Source: Bradyrhizobium erythrophlei (GTDB lineage: Bacteria > Pseudomonadota > Alphaproteobacteria > Rhizobiales > Xanthobacteraceae). From it: a DNA stretch of 64,000 bases. The translations under genes were made by a program, and so were the position numbers. The first letter of the stretch is position 1, and each line of letters begins with the position of its first letter. Under the pieces are notes generated by a model, which was not told where the DNA came from, did no database searches, and saw only the letters and a program-made list of their open reading frames with translations. Location: NCBI RefSeq assembly GCF_900129505.1, contig NZ_LT670818.1, positions 2,976,001 through 3,040,000 on the forward strand, in the 5' to 3' direction. Below are positions 15,404-23,474 of the stretch, piece after piece.

Positions 15404-16117
15404 GTGACGGCACGCGTGGAATCTTTGGACGAAGAAATAGCCCCTTCGCGCGCTGCTACCGTCGATGTCGCGGGCGTGACGTTCATCGCCGATCTCTCCG
15501 GCGCGCTGTTCTGGGAAGAACAGCGGCTGCTCGTCGTCTCCGACCTGCATCTGGAAAAAGGTTCGAGTTTCGCCACGCGGGGCGTGCTGCTGCCGCCCTA
15601 CGATACCGCGGCAACGCTCGGACGCCTGAGCGCCGTGATCGCGCGGCATGACCCGCGCATGGTGATCGCGCTCGGCGACAGTTTTCATGACCGCGACGCC
15701 CACGGCCGGCTCTCCGCATCCGACCGCGACGCCATCGCGGGCCTGCAGGTCCGCCGCGACTGGATCTGGATATCGGGCAATCACGATCCAGCGTTGCCGG
15801 CCGATCTCGGCGGTGTGGTCGCGAGTGAAGTCGCGATCGGGCCGATCGCGTTCCGGCACGAGCCGACCGGCGCAGCGGGTGAAATCGCCGGCCATCTGCA
15901 CCCCAAGGCGCGGCTGTCGACGCGCGGCCGCTCGATGGAGCGGCGGTGTTTTGCCAGCGACGGCGAGCGCGCGGTGATGCCGGCGTTCGGCGCCTATACC
16001 GGAGGCCTGAGCATCCGTGACGCGGCGTTTGCAAAAATATTCCAGACGCTGGGTTTTGTCGCGCACGTGCTCGGCGACAACCGCCTGCACGCCATCGCCG
16101 CGTCGCGCTGCCATTGA
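15404..16117 (+). CDS. pdeM: Ligase-associated DNA damage response endonuclease PdeM (metallophosphoesterase)
   Basis: 237 residues matching the TIGR04123 family of calcineurin-like phosphoesterases. The metal-binding motifs are in order: VVSDLHLEKGSSFATRG (D-x-H) near residues 45-60, IALGDSFHD (GDxxHD), WIWISGNHDPALP (GNHD) near 120, and AGHLHPKARL (GHxH) near 165. Bacterial PdeM proteins are manganese-dependent and cut single-stranded DNA or cyclic phosphodiesters. The start is GTG at 15404, 17 bases after the helicase stop, and completes the four-protein repair set. The 3' third of the gene has degraded copies at 16924-17040 and 17900-17938. Confidence 0.95.
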   Translation: MTARVESLDEEIAPSRAATVDVAGVTFIADLSGALFWEEQRLLVVSDLHLEKGSSFATRGVLLPPYDTAATLGRLSAVIARHDPRMVIALGDSFHDRDAHGRLSASDRDAIAGLQVRRDWIWISGNHDPALPADLGGVVASEVAIGPIAFRHEPTGAAGEIAGHLHPKARLSTRGRSMERRCFASDGERAVMPAFGAYTGGLSIRDAAFAKIFQTLGFVAHVLGDNRLHAIAASRCH

Positions 16118-16135
16118 TGGTCGCCCATCCAGCGG

Positions 16136-16206
16136 CCTCATCCCCGCGTAACGGCTTCGGCGTTATCGCTGGAGGAACGGCCACTTGGCCGCGCCTCGAA
16201 GGATGG
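16136..16206. repeat. 71-bp repeat, left member of an inverted pair bounding the 16-26 kb region
   Basis: Starts cctcatccccgcgtaacggc and ends ggccgcgcctcgaaggatgg. The reverse complement of 26054-26124 matches it at about 64 of 71 positions. It begins 19 bases after the pdeM stop codon. Confidence 0.85.
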
Positions 16207-16361
16207 ACGCGCTGAGATTGGCCGAAATCTGCATTACGGCCCCAGCCGAATGGTAAACGACCCGTTGTCCCCACCGCCGGAATTCGGGGGCTGGCATTGA
16301 AGCTTGCTTATTGAGCGCGCGCATTAAGTGGTGGCTGGACCATCTGTCCGACGAGCCCTCG

Positions 16362-16774
16362 ATGAGCAGCATCTCCACGATCGCACTGTCCGGCATGAAC
16401 GCGGCGGCCCGCCGCCTCGAGGTCTCCGCCTCGAACGTCGCCAATGTCATGAGCACGGGCGCGCTTCCCAACGCTGATGGCACGGTGCCGGCCGGGGCGC
16501 GCCACGAGCCTATGCACCGCTCGAGCTTGTCCAGACCGCGAGCGCCGGCGGGGGTACCCAGACGGCCGTCACGACGGTTACGCCGTCCACGACCGCCGTC
16601 TCCGATCCGCAGGCGCCCTTCGCCAACCAGAATGGCCTCGTCGCCGCGCCCAATGTCGACCTCTCCCAGGAGATGCTCGGCCAGATGATTGCAAGCTACA
16701 GTTTTACCGCCAATGCGACGGTGATGAAGGCGGTCGACCGCATGGCCAAGACGCTGCTCAACATCACGGCGTGA
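16362..16774 (+). pseudogene. Flagellar basal-body rod (FlgC-like) protein, frameshifted
   Basis: The N-terminus MSSISTIALSGMNAAARRLEVSASNVANV is the conserved opening of flagellar rod/hook proteins (flg_bb_rod). It stays in frame to DGTVPAGA near 16500. The rest is in another frame: AYAPLELVQTASAGGGTQTAVTTVTP ... APNVDLSQEMLGQMIASYSFTANATVMKAVDRMAKTLLNITA, a correct rod-protein C-terminus. Removing one gc from the gcgcgc run near 16497-16502 restores a single 136-residue frame, so the lesion is a two-base duplication. No other flagellar gene is nearby. Because everything else is intact it is a recent pseudogene, or a sequencing error. The normal protein would be a proximal rod subunit or a paralogue of it. 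Confidence 0.85.
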
Positions 16775-16923
16775 GGCCAGGCACAGGACGGGGTTGGGCT
16801 GCTCGCTCCCCGATGACCGCTCCGGCTCAATCGCGTCGGCTTGACGAGGCGCCGACCACTTCCGGCCCGCCCCGGTTAACAGACATTTTCAAGGTTGCTC
16901 GCCTCTGCCTAACCCCATCATCG

Positions 16924-17040
16924 GCCGGTCGCATTTCGGCACCAGCCGAACGGCGCGGCCGGTGAAATTGCCGGCCATCTGCACCCAAAGGCGCGCGTAT
17001 CGACGCGCGCCGCGCGATGGAGCGGCGGTGTTTTGTGCCT
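16924..17040 (+). pseudogene. Degraded fragment of pdeM
   Basis: About 110 bases closely match pdeM 15841-15957. The fragment reads VAFRHQPNGAAGEIAGHLHPKARVSTR against pdeM IAFRHEPTGAAGEIAGHLHPKARLSTR, including the GHLH metal motif. After the shared gatggagcggcggtgtttt the similarity ends at the 3' end of the neighbouring SDR gene. No start codon or other pdeM motifs are present. Confidence 0.85.
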
Positions 17041-17057
17041 TTCGAATGAGGTGCTCC

Positions 17058-17786
17058 CTAGAGATCGAAATTGGTGGGCAGCATAACCACGTCGCGAATT
17101 GTCATGCCGCGTGGTCGCGTCAACATGAACATCACCACGTTCGCCACTTCGCTGGCCTCCAGCAGGCTTCCCGACTCCCTGGCTTCCTTCAGCTTCTCAG
17201 GCGGCCAGTCCGCGAGCAGTGCGCTGATGACCGGTCCGGGTGAGATAGAGCCCACGCGAATGCCGTGCTTGAAGACTTGGCGTCGTACCGTCTGGACAAA
17301 GCAGTTGATTGCCCACTTGGACGACGCATAGACCGGCTCCCATGGCGTCGGAAAATGGGCCGCCAGGGAACTCGTGACGATGATATCGCCGGTCCGGCGC
17401 TCGATCATGTGAGGCAGCACGTCGTGCACATTCTTCATCACGACGTTGACATTCAAGTTCAGCATCCGGTCGATATCCCCAGTGTCGGCATCGACCAGGT
17501 CGCCGCCAACGTAGGTACCCGCATTTGCATGCAAGATGTCGAGTTTGCCAGCCTTCTGCAAAACCCTGGGCAGCAACGTAGCGCAGTCCGCCGGGTCGAG
17601 CAGGTCGATGACCACCGCGATCGCGGCGTCGCCGTGCTTGGCGCAGAGCGCCTTCAGCGCTGCCTCGTCGCGGTCGACCATCACCACGCGCGACCCTGCG
17701 GCCAACATCGCCTCGGTACTAGCCAATCCGATGCCCGACGCAGCCCCGGTCACGGCGGCAACCTTGCCTTCCAATTCTCTCGCCAT
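17058..17786 (-). CDS. SDR-family oxidoreductase
   Basis: 242 residues, classical short-chain dehydrogenase: TGAASGIG at 13-20 for the dinucleotide, DRDEAALKAL after the second strand (acidic, so NAD-type preference is possible), DLLDPADC, HANAG near 85, NLNVNVVMKNV, the catalytic Ser in IIVTSSLAA, and Tyr/Lys in YASSKWAIN. SISPGPV is the C-terminal loop. The start at 17786 has GGAGA six bases before it; the longer frame to 17900 runs through a dispersed pdeM tag and is not coding. Near-terminal residues MTIRDVVMLPTNFDL resemble the MXIRDLVILPTN ending of bacterial polyol/serine-type SDRs. Substrate unknown. Confidence 0.9.
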   Translation of the reverse strand: MARELEGKVAAVTGAASGIGLASTEAMLAAGSRVVMVDRDEAALKALCAKHGDAAIAVVIDLLDPADCATLLPRVLQKAGKLDILHANAGTYVGGDLVDADTGDIDRMLNLNVNVVMKNVHDVLPHMIERRTGDIIVTSSLAAHFPTPWEPVYASSKWAINCFVQTVRRQVFKHGIRVGSISPGPVISALLADWPPEKLKEARESGSLLEASEVANVVMFMLTRPRGMTIRDVVMLPTNFDL

Positions 17787-17899
17787 AGCTCTCCGCCTTG
17801 CCGGGTCACCACAACACGCGGCGCAGTATAGCAATCCCGGGCGGGGTTGTCGGGGACAAAGGAGGGCGTGGCGTTTGGCGGCGTTCGCCGCCGCACGCA

Positions 17900-17938
17900 T
17901 TGGAGCGGCGGTGTCTTGCCAGCGACGGCGAGCGCGCG
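17900..17938. repeat. 39-bp copy of an internal pdeM segment
   Basis: ttggagcggcggtgtcttgc followed by cagcgacggcgagcgcgcg matches pdeM 15935-15973 at 37 of 39 positions. It sits between the two SDR genes. Confidence 0.8.
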
Positions 17939-18106
17939 CCCCCCTTTGGCGGATGTTCGGATATCAAGCTCCGCCCTGGCGGTCCTTCGTCGACCGAATG
18001 TCCGGGTCAAAAGACGGCCTCGCGGGCAGGGCAGCTATTGGCTGCCAAGCGAACATTGACGGCGATCGCCACGCTGGCTGGTCGCGAGGCCACCCGGTAC
18101 CAATTT

Positions 18107-19024
18107 CTACGAAATCAGCTTCATGGATAAATTCCAGAGCCGTTCGGCGTTCTCCAGATCGAGTGCATATCCAGCATACCCGCCCGTGAAGTCGCTGGGC
18201 CGTTTTGTGACCTGCTGCGCCTCGTTGCAGTCCTCGAAGTAGAGACCGCTGATGCCCTCAAGAAGAGGCGATGCTGCCAGCAACACCGACGTCGAGGCAC
18301 CTTGCTCCGGTGTCTTACGCCGATCGGGAGGCGTCTTGAGGCCACCCGTATACTTCTGCAGCCCCGTCGCAATTGCTCCCGGGTGGAGCGTATTGGAGCG
18401 AATGCCGTCATCTGCCCAACGCTGCGTGATTCCGACGGCCAAGAGCGCGTCAGCAGTCTTGGACTGGCCGTAGGCACCAATTGGCGTGTACGGAACGAAG
18501 TCGAAATTCAGATCATCGAAAATCACCGGCGAGAACAGATGGCCGGTGGAGCTCACCGATACGACTCGAGCGCCGTTAGCTGCAGCAAGGGCCGTGTGCA
18601 AACCGATGGTGAGCGCGAAGTGTCCAAGGAAGTTGGTGCCGAACTGAAGTTCGAAGCCCTGCGGCGTCTTTTCGAGCTCCGGCACCGCCATGATACCGGC
18701 GTTGTTGACCAGGATGTCGAGTGGGCCCTCCCAGGCATCGGTGAAAGCCTTGACGGACCTGAGATCCGACAGATCAAGGGCCTTGATGTCGATGGCCTGG
18801 TTGCCCGCCGACCGGCGTAGTTCGGTCGCGACCGGTTCGGCGACATCCACGCGCCGCACGGCCATCGTCACGGCGGCGCCTGCACCGGCCAAGGCACGCA
18901 CGGTCTCAGCACCGACACCCGCCGCGCCGCCAGTGACGATCGCTTTTCGCCCGGTCAGGTCGACGCCCGCGATGACTTCCGCCGCCGTCGATTGGAATCC
19001 AAAGTGGGTGGTGAACCGCGTCAT
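18107..19024 (-). CDS. SDR-family oxidoreductase (retinol dehydrogenase/WWOX-like subgroup)
   Basis: 305 residues. The dinucleotide motif is GRKAIVTGGAAGVGAETVRAL near 26-46; AVRRVDVAE after strand two (two Arg, typical of NADP preference), KALDLSDLRSV, DILVNNAGIMAVPELEKTPQGFELQFGTNFLGHFALT, VVSVSSTGHLFSP (catalytic Ser), and GAYGQSKTADALLAV (Tyr and Lys). HPGAIATGLQKY and the C-terminal FEDCNEAQ are hallmarks of the light-dependent protochlorophyllide/retinol dehydrogenase-like subgroup. An N-terminal extension of about 20 residues (TTHFGFQSTAAEVIAGVDL) is standard for it. Same strand as the neighbouring SDR but separated by about 320 bases that include a pdeM tag. Substrate unknown. Confidence 0.92.
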   Translation of the reverse strand: MTRFTTHFGFQSTAAEVIAGVDLTGRKAIVTGGAAGVGAETVRALAGAGAAVTMAVRRVDVAEPVATELRRSAGNQAIDIKALDLSDLRSVKAFTDAWEGPLDILVNNAGIMAVPELEKTPQGFELQFGTNFLGHFALTIGLHTALAAANGARVVSVSSTGHLFSPVIFDDLNFDFVPYTPIGAYGQSKTADALLAVGITQRWADDGIRSNTLHPGAIATGLQKYTGGLKTPPDRRKTPEQGASTSVLLAASPLLEGISGLYFEDCNEAQQVTKRPSDFTGGYAGYALDLENAERLWNLSMKLIS

Positions 19025-19075
19025 TGTTCCGACGAAGATAGCAGTTTACGTGCGCTCCGTCGGTTAAAATTTGTT

Positions 19076-19234
19076 TTGGGAGTGCGCGCTGCGACGAGTC
19101 TCGCCTGCCTGCTGCGTGATCGGGGTCGATCCGCCGATGCCGTTGCGTGCCTCCGGCTGATCTACGATCGCTTTACGGACGGTGTTGACACCGCCGATCC
19201 AATCGCAGCGAAACGGCTTCTGGAACAGACTGGG
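19076..19234 (+). pseudogene. C-terminal remnant of an adenylate cyclase/AAA-TPR protein
   Basis: The frame reads VRAATSLACLLRDRGRSADA, then CLRLIYDRFTDGVDTADPIAAKRLLEQTG. This matches the C-terminal signature of the large class III cyclase/ATPase/TPR proteins common in rhizobia (LRAATSLARLxxxQGR...L.PIYxWFTEGFDTxDLxxAKxLLxEL). Nothing upstream in frame is family-like and there is no start codon context, so only the last 53 or so codons survive. Confidence 0.75.
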
Positions 19235-19353
19235 CGTCACCCTGATCAGAGGCCACCTACCGCCGATCATGATCGTCAGGATGCGTCCACGGATACGGCG
19301 TTATCGCCCGCATGCGCACCGGTGGGGCGTACCCGCGCTTCTTGGGCGAGAAT

Positions 19354-19572
19354 TCAGACGAGCCGCCATTGATCGGGTTTCTTCTTATCGTTCAGATGGC
19401 GAACGCGCGCTACGTGCGGAGAATGGCCGTTCCTTTTAGCCCAGTCGATTGCCTCCTTTTGCGTTTTGAATGTTGCCAGCACGTGATCCGCGTGGTCTTC
19501 AACGACGAAATCTGTGATCGGCTGTCCTTCAGCTTTACCCTTAGGCCGTGCTTCGACGAACACGTTGGACAT
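19354..19572 (-). CDS. Small DUF2188-like protein
   Basis: 72 residues: MSNVFVEARPKGKAEGQPITDFVVEDHADHVLATFKTQKEAIDWAKRNGHSPHVARVRHL and a basic tail. The DHVLATFKTQKEAIDWAKRNGH block has the form of the DUF2188 two-strand/helix unit, and I recall close homologues in Bradyrhizobium. A purine-rich GGAGGATTTTCA precedes the ATG, a good ribosome site. Function unknown; proteins of this type are often stress-associated. It stands alone in a region of remnants. Confidence 0.8.
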   Translation of the reverse strand: MSNVFVEARPKGKAEGQPITDFVVEDHADHVLATFKTQKEAIDWAKRNGHSPHVARVRHLNDKKKPDQWRLV

Positions 19573-19814
19573 TGAAAATCCTCCATTACGCCCATGAGGC
19601 TTGTGCGGTTCAGCATTATACTAAGTCTGTCCTGGATGAAGGTTCGACTGACTGGGAGCTTCCCAATCTTGCGCCTTTCACCGTCTAGGATGGCGACGCG
19701 ACGACCCTCGGCAATTTCCAGCAGATCCGTTGCGATCTGTCGGGCTATGATGACAGCCTGATCAGTAGCTTACTGATCATCGCGGCAGTCAAGGCCAGCG
19801 GGATCGATCAGCCG

Positions 19815-20147
19815 GTGAACGTTTTCTTCGTCAAAAAATCAGCGCGGCATTCAATCTCCGATAGTGCCTGCCGAATAAGCAAATGCGATCAAGCGCGATC
19901 AGTTCCTGCCTGTAAGGAACACGCACAACACCACCAAGCTAAATACTTGCTTGGTGGCGAAGCACCAGAACTGAAAATTGCAATCCCCCAGTATCGTTGT
20001 GTCGGCAAAAGCGGCGCGGAGGTTCAAGAGCGGGACGTTGAGTTCCATGTCTGGAACCATCGCGACAAGGCCGTCATGTCTTATTTTGCCGCAATCAAAG
20101 TTCAAGTTGTGGCTGCTACACAGTGGTTATTCGCAACGATCAATTGA
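19815..20147 (+). CDS. Hypothetical protein, weakly supported
   Basis: An open frame of 110 residues (MNVFFVKKSARHSISDSACR...). I recognise no domain, codon use is not clearly coding, and there is no strong ribosome site. The 240 bases before it, from 19575, hold nothing I recognise apart from a short palindrome, ctgatcagtagcttactgatcatc, near 19760. Confidence 0.2.
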   Translation: MNVFFVKKSARHSISDSACRISKCDQARSVPACKEHAQHHQAKYLLGGEAPELKIAIPQYRCVGKSGAEVQERDVEFHVWNHRDKAVMSYFAAIKVQVVAATQWLFATIN

Positions 20148-20628
20148 CGTCGATAAAGGCGGCAGTCTGAGGTTGCCAAGAACATAAGTAGTGCTTCAGC
20201 ACGGAGAATTATCAGTCGTTTCGCGACCGCTATCAAAAATTTCGCGATCCGAATGCTACGAGTAGCGATGCGATCTCATCGCCTTGCTGCTGCTGACTTT
20301 TGTAAATCGCCAATTTCACATGTCGATCTAATTGGCCACACAAATGATATTTGAAGCATTTTTTTGGGTTGCCCTTGTCTCTGCTATCCGAGCGATTGCC
20401 AAGAGCTATTATCGGCGGCGCGATGTGCTTTATGGACCATACATCCGACACCGACTGAGGGTCATGCGCCCTCTCGATCTTGCCGGTAGTGAGTGGCGTC
20501 ATCGCTTGAGGCCTTCAGAGCCATCTCGGGTCGTAACGTCAGCTCTCGTTACGGCTAGCCCCAACCGCTTCAGCCTCGGCGCTGCCCGACCAACAGACAT
20601 CACCGAACGCAAACGTCAGGTCCGAAAA
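20148..20628. other. AT-richer stretch with no recognisable gene
   Basis: Several short open frames occur on both strands, including an 89-codon frame at 20233-20502 (minus), but none shows a domain, ribosome site or coding-like codon use. Base composition is visibly more A/T-rich than the flanking core genome. Confidence 0.5.
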
Positions 20629-20785
20629 GTCCCAGATCTTCGCTTCCTCTTCCGCGATGAGCTTGCTGATTAAGCACGCGGTCGTCGCCAAGTCGTCGCC
20701 TCCGAGCCAGACGCTTACGGAACAATTTGAGGTTCTCGTCATGAATGAAGTTTTCCATGATCTGCGTTCTCTGGTCCCGGCGCAT
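20629..20785 (-). pseudogene. Frameshifted small protein of the ENLKLFRKRLA...LIAEEEAK type
   Basis: One minus frame gives MENFIHDENLKLFRKRLA (20785-20705); another continues GGDDLATTACLISKLIAEEEAKIWD (to 20629). Joined, they resemble the short rhizobial proteins with the pattern ENLKLYRRLLAE...LLKLLAEEEAK, whose function is unknown. A one-base shift near 20705 splits them. Confidence 0.6.
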
Positions 20786-21074
20786 CTCACATGCAGAGCG
20801 GCGCTCGTCATCATAACTTTATCCGGTTATTCGTCTTGCGCCGGTGCGGTCTCCGACTGAGACGGCGCGCGGTACCGGATGTCGCATGGAAACGTTAGAT
20901 TTTTGCATCCTCCATTCGAACCCAGTTGTTTCCCCGGACACATTTCCGGGGAAGGGTCGGTTCATTCCCCTCCCGGCGCGCGCAGTGGGTGGTCGTGCGG
21001 AAAAAACAACACCAACCGCCAGCGAGGTTTTACAGTGGGTGCGAGTCCCCCGTTATGTTTCCTCCAAGAACCGG

Positions 21075-21114
21075 CGCTGGCACTTTTCCCGAGAGCTACC
21101 CGAAAAGTGCCAGA
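21075..21114. repeat. Perfect 13-base inverted repeat
   Basis: ctggcacttttcc, then cgagagctacc, then cgaaaagtgccag makes a stable hairpin 20 bases beyond the 3' end of the histidine-kinase-like gene (minus strand). It could terminate that transcript. The preceding 260 bases (20815-21075) contain no gene I can support. Confidence 0.6.
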
Positions 21115-21133
21115 AGGCAAAATCGGTCAAGGA

Positions 21134-21451
21134 TTAAAGGGCAGCATCCGCTGTGGGCACCTGCTCAATGAGCGCTTGAAGTCGAATGATGATTTCGGCT
21201 GCTCGCTTACCGTCGCTAGCGATAAAATTGAGCAGCTTTCGGACTTCCTCCAGATCTGGCGGTTCAGCGCGCAGCCAGTTTAGCCCAGCCTCTGCGCTAG
21301 TGACCGCCGCCGTCATCGCGTCGACGATCTCGTGGGCTTGGGCATTATAGGTGCGCACGAATTCCGCCGCCGCCGAGCTCTGCAATGGCACTTGGCCCTT
21401 CGCGTCGCTCACAATTCCCTCCGGCCGGAGCAAGTGTTGAACCATTAGCAT
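21134..21451 (-). CDS. Orphan histidine-kinase dimerisation-like protein, no ATPase domain
   Basis: 105 residues from an ATG at 21451 with a clear GAGGAG ribosome site. Residues 35-100 (ASAAAEFVRTYNAQAHEIVDAMTAAVTSAEAGLNWLRAEPPDLEEVRKLLNFIASDGKRAAEIIIRLQALI) have the helical pattern of the DHp region of PAS-type sensor kinases, normally QPLAAIxxNxxAxLRWLxxxPPDLxEVRxAxxRIxxDGxRAxEVIxRIRAL. The phospho-accepting His-Glu is altered (HEIVDAMTAA) and the catalytic ATP-binding domain is absent. It could be a decayed kinase that kept its start, or a small protein that binds kinases. The good ribosome site argues for expression. Confidence 0.6.
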   Translation of the reverse strand: MLMVQHLLRPEGIVSDAKGQVPLQSSAAAEFVRTYNAQAHEIVDAMTAAVTSAEAGLNWLRAEPPDLEEVRKLLNFIASDGKRAAEIIIRLQALIEQVPTADAAL

Positions 21452-21537
21452 GACAAATCTCCTCAACCGTAGAGGTGTTGAGTGTAGGAGACGCCCGCGC
21501 GACGGTCTCTCAAAATCGATCAGGAACCGATCACGCG

Positions 21538-21654
21538 GAGGCCGTAGTGGGCGGCGATCACGTCGTGTCCCTCCGCCTGAAGGGTGGGGATCAATTTGCT
21601 GAATGACGAGCCATCGGCCCAAATCCCGTGGACAAATACGATGCTCGGTTTGGT
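21538..21654 (-). pseudogene. N-terminal remnant of an alpha/beta-hydrolase
   Basis: The minus frame reads TKPSIVFVHGIWADGSSFSK then LIPTLQAEGHDVIAAHYGL, the opening of the alpha/beta-hydrolases with an HGIWADGS oxyanion loop. It stops shortly after, before the nucleophile elbow, and no methionine start fits directly before TKPS. It lies just upstream of the histidine-kinase-like gene. Confidence 0.75.
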
Positions 21655-22119
21655 CTGCTTGGACCTAGCGCGCTCCCTTAGTGGGTATGCGATCCGGCGC
21701 TGTCGGCCCGAGGAGCCGCTCCAACGTCGATGCCAACGAGCCAACTCCTTCCAGCTAGTTCCTGTGAGTATATGCCCACGGCATGGTTATATGCTCACCT
21801 TAGAAATTCAGCTTGTCAAGGCTTGATCCCCCAAGGGAGCGAGTTTTTTGGTGCTGGTAGCCCAGCTTTCTTCCATATTTGCACTACTGGGTTCATTTTG
21901 GCCGGCCTACATTCCGCACCTGTTGCTCCAATAGAAAACATGACCACTCAGACCCTTCGGGAGGAAGCAAAACCCGCTGCGGCACTGCGGGTGCTTTTTG
22001 GATCATATGCCCTCGCTCTGGGTATTTGTTCATCTCAGGCTGCAAGTGAAAAAAGCTTGTTCCGCCGAGGCTCGCAGACCTTTGCATTTGGCGCCGAGGT
22101 CCGTCATACCCGCGTTAAG
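21655..22119. other. No recognisable gene
   Basis: About 465 bases, A/T-richer than the core genome. An open frame at 21730-22323 (plus) runs antisense into the dienelactone hydrolase gene and has no domain. A short inverted repeat, aaacccgctgcggcactgcgggtgctttt near 21968, may terminate the leftward hydrolase transcript. Confidence 0.5.
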
Positions 22120-23124
22120 CTATTTGATATTAAAGGTCGCCCTCATAAAGTCTTTCGCGGCTTTGAGCGTTGCCTGGTAAGCGGCGTCATTATAGCCGAT
22201 GTGAACGCCTTTTTCGATGCACGGGTTCTGACCATCGAAAGGCTTACCAGTCTTACTGTCAAGGATTTCGCCGTTCTCTCCCTCCTCAAGGGAGCAATTC
22301 CGTATAGTCGGTGCGTTAGGTAATGTGACCGGCGTCGCGAAATACGAAACGTCGTAAGCGTGGTAAGCGTCGGCAAATTCCGTAAGCGTGACATCCGCGC
22401 CTGCTTTCTTTAGGCGTTCGACGTAGGACCGGCAGGGCACAATTGAGACCCAATCGTCTGCAGCGCCGTGAAACAACCGTATTGGCTTGCCGGTCGTCTT
22501 AGTATCGTCGTGATAGATCAAATCGCAACCCGAGTAGAGCGCGATATGCGCCGCGAATTGGGTCGTGCTCGGGCCGTAGATTTTCCTGAACCGCTCATTG
22601 CTCGAATACAGCCCGGCACCGCCCCCGAGGGAAAATCCCATGACCGCGATCCGGGCGGGATCAACGAGCGGGTTCTCAGCGAGCAACGCAAGAGCACGAT
22701 AGGAGTCCACAATCATGGTCCGTTGGCCTAACTGCGCCCTCTCGTTGATGGAGAAGGCGCCGCGACCGGCATAGGGGTCAAGGATGAACACAGCAATGCC
22801 AATACTGTTGAGCTCCTCCGCCCAACGATCGTGCGACGCGTCAGGTCCACCTACGCCGGGGACCAGGATGACGGCAGGAAGCTTATCAATCGCAGCCGGT
22901 GGTCCAGGGATTCGCAGCGCGCCAGCCACCACGGCCGGCTTGCCGTTCTGATCGCCCGTTAGGAACTGTTTCGGGGTCAGCGTAACTGTTGGAATTGAAT
23001 GTATTTGCGTTCTGACGAAGGTTTCGGCACTGGCTGACTGCGTTTGCAACGCGCAGGCCGATAACATGATCGCCCAAGCTGTCGCCCCGACGAATCTTGA
23101 CCTAACAACGGCTACGTTCATCAT
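22120..23124 (-). CDS. Dienelactone hydrolase-family protein, exported lipoprotein-like
   Basis: 334 residues. The N-terminus carries a signal with a lipobox-like LSAC at residues 21-24 (AWAIMLSACALQTQSASA), so a lipoprotein or periplasmic location is likely. The hydrolase core shows LPAVILVPGVGGPDASHDRWAEEL, GIAVFILDPYAGRG, the nucleophile elbow VMGFSLGGGAGL (Ser), LFHGAADDWVSIVPCRSY (Asp) and DAYHAYDVSYF (His), which is a full Ser-Asp-His triad (dienelactone hydrolases have Cys). The C-terminus extends beyond the usual fold with a Cys pair (RNCSLEEGE...NPCIEKG). Substrate unknown. The 5' flank to 23475 holds no other gene. Confidence 0.88.
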   Translation of the reverse strand: MMNVAVVRSRFVGATAWAIMLSACALQTQSASAETFVRTQIHSIPTVTLTPKQFLTGDQNGKPAVVAGALRIPGPPAAIDKLPAVILVPGVGGPDASHDRWAEELNSIGIAVFILDPYAGRGAFSINERAQLGQRTMIVDSYRALALLAENPLVDPARIAVMGFSLGGGAGLYSSNERFRKIYGPSTTQFAAHIALYSGCDLIYHDDTKTTGKPIRLFHGAADDWVSIVPCRSYVERLKKAGADVTLTEFADAYHAYDVSYFATPVTLPNAPTIRNCSLEEGENGEILDSKTGKPFDGQNPCIEKGVHIGYNDAAYQATLKAAKDFMRATFNIK

Positions 23125-23432
23125 GTGGGCCTCCCTTGGTTATTGGGACAGACTAAACGTGGTCACGTGCGTCGATGCGGCGGAATAGGCCGGAAGCGCT
23201 TCATTCCGTTCGACGTCAGAATGCGCTTCACGGTGCCCCTAATTGATGGAAAGCTTAACGATGCGCCCGCCTCGCGCGCGTCGATGAGTTGCGTTTTTCG
23301 GAGATGATAGTTCGGCCGACAAAAAAGGCGGCGTGCTTCAAAAACAAATGCCTGCCGAAGGCACCCACGTTACCGACCGGACGGTGATTGCGGCATATCC
23401 CGTCGTGAAAAACTACTCTACTTTTGCGTGCT
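23125..23432. other. No recognisable gene
   Basis: The promoter side of the hydrolase gene. A 60-codon frame at 23125-23307 shows nothing family-like. Otherwise I see no conserved element. Confidence 0.4.
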
Positions 23433-23464
23433 CTGTAAAGCTGCCGCCTGCGGCTGCTTTACAG
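23433..23464 (-). terminator. Hairpin terminator after the small-protein pair
   Basis: On the minus strand CTGTAAAGCAGCCGC, AG, GCGGCAGCTTTACAG pairs over 14 positions with one A-A mismatch, 11 bases after the 23475 stop codon. It lacks a strong T-tract. Confidence 0.6.
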
Positions 23465-23474
23465 CCCAATGACC

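Noticed and set aside
21000..21080. Possible tRNA (gtgggtgcgagtccccc looked like a T-arm)
   Set aside because: No acceptor, D or anticodon stems can be folded around it.
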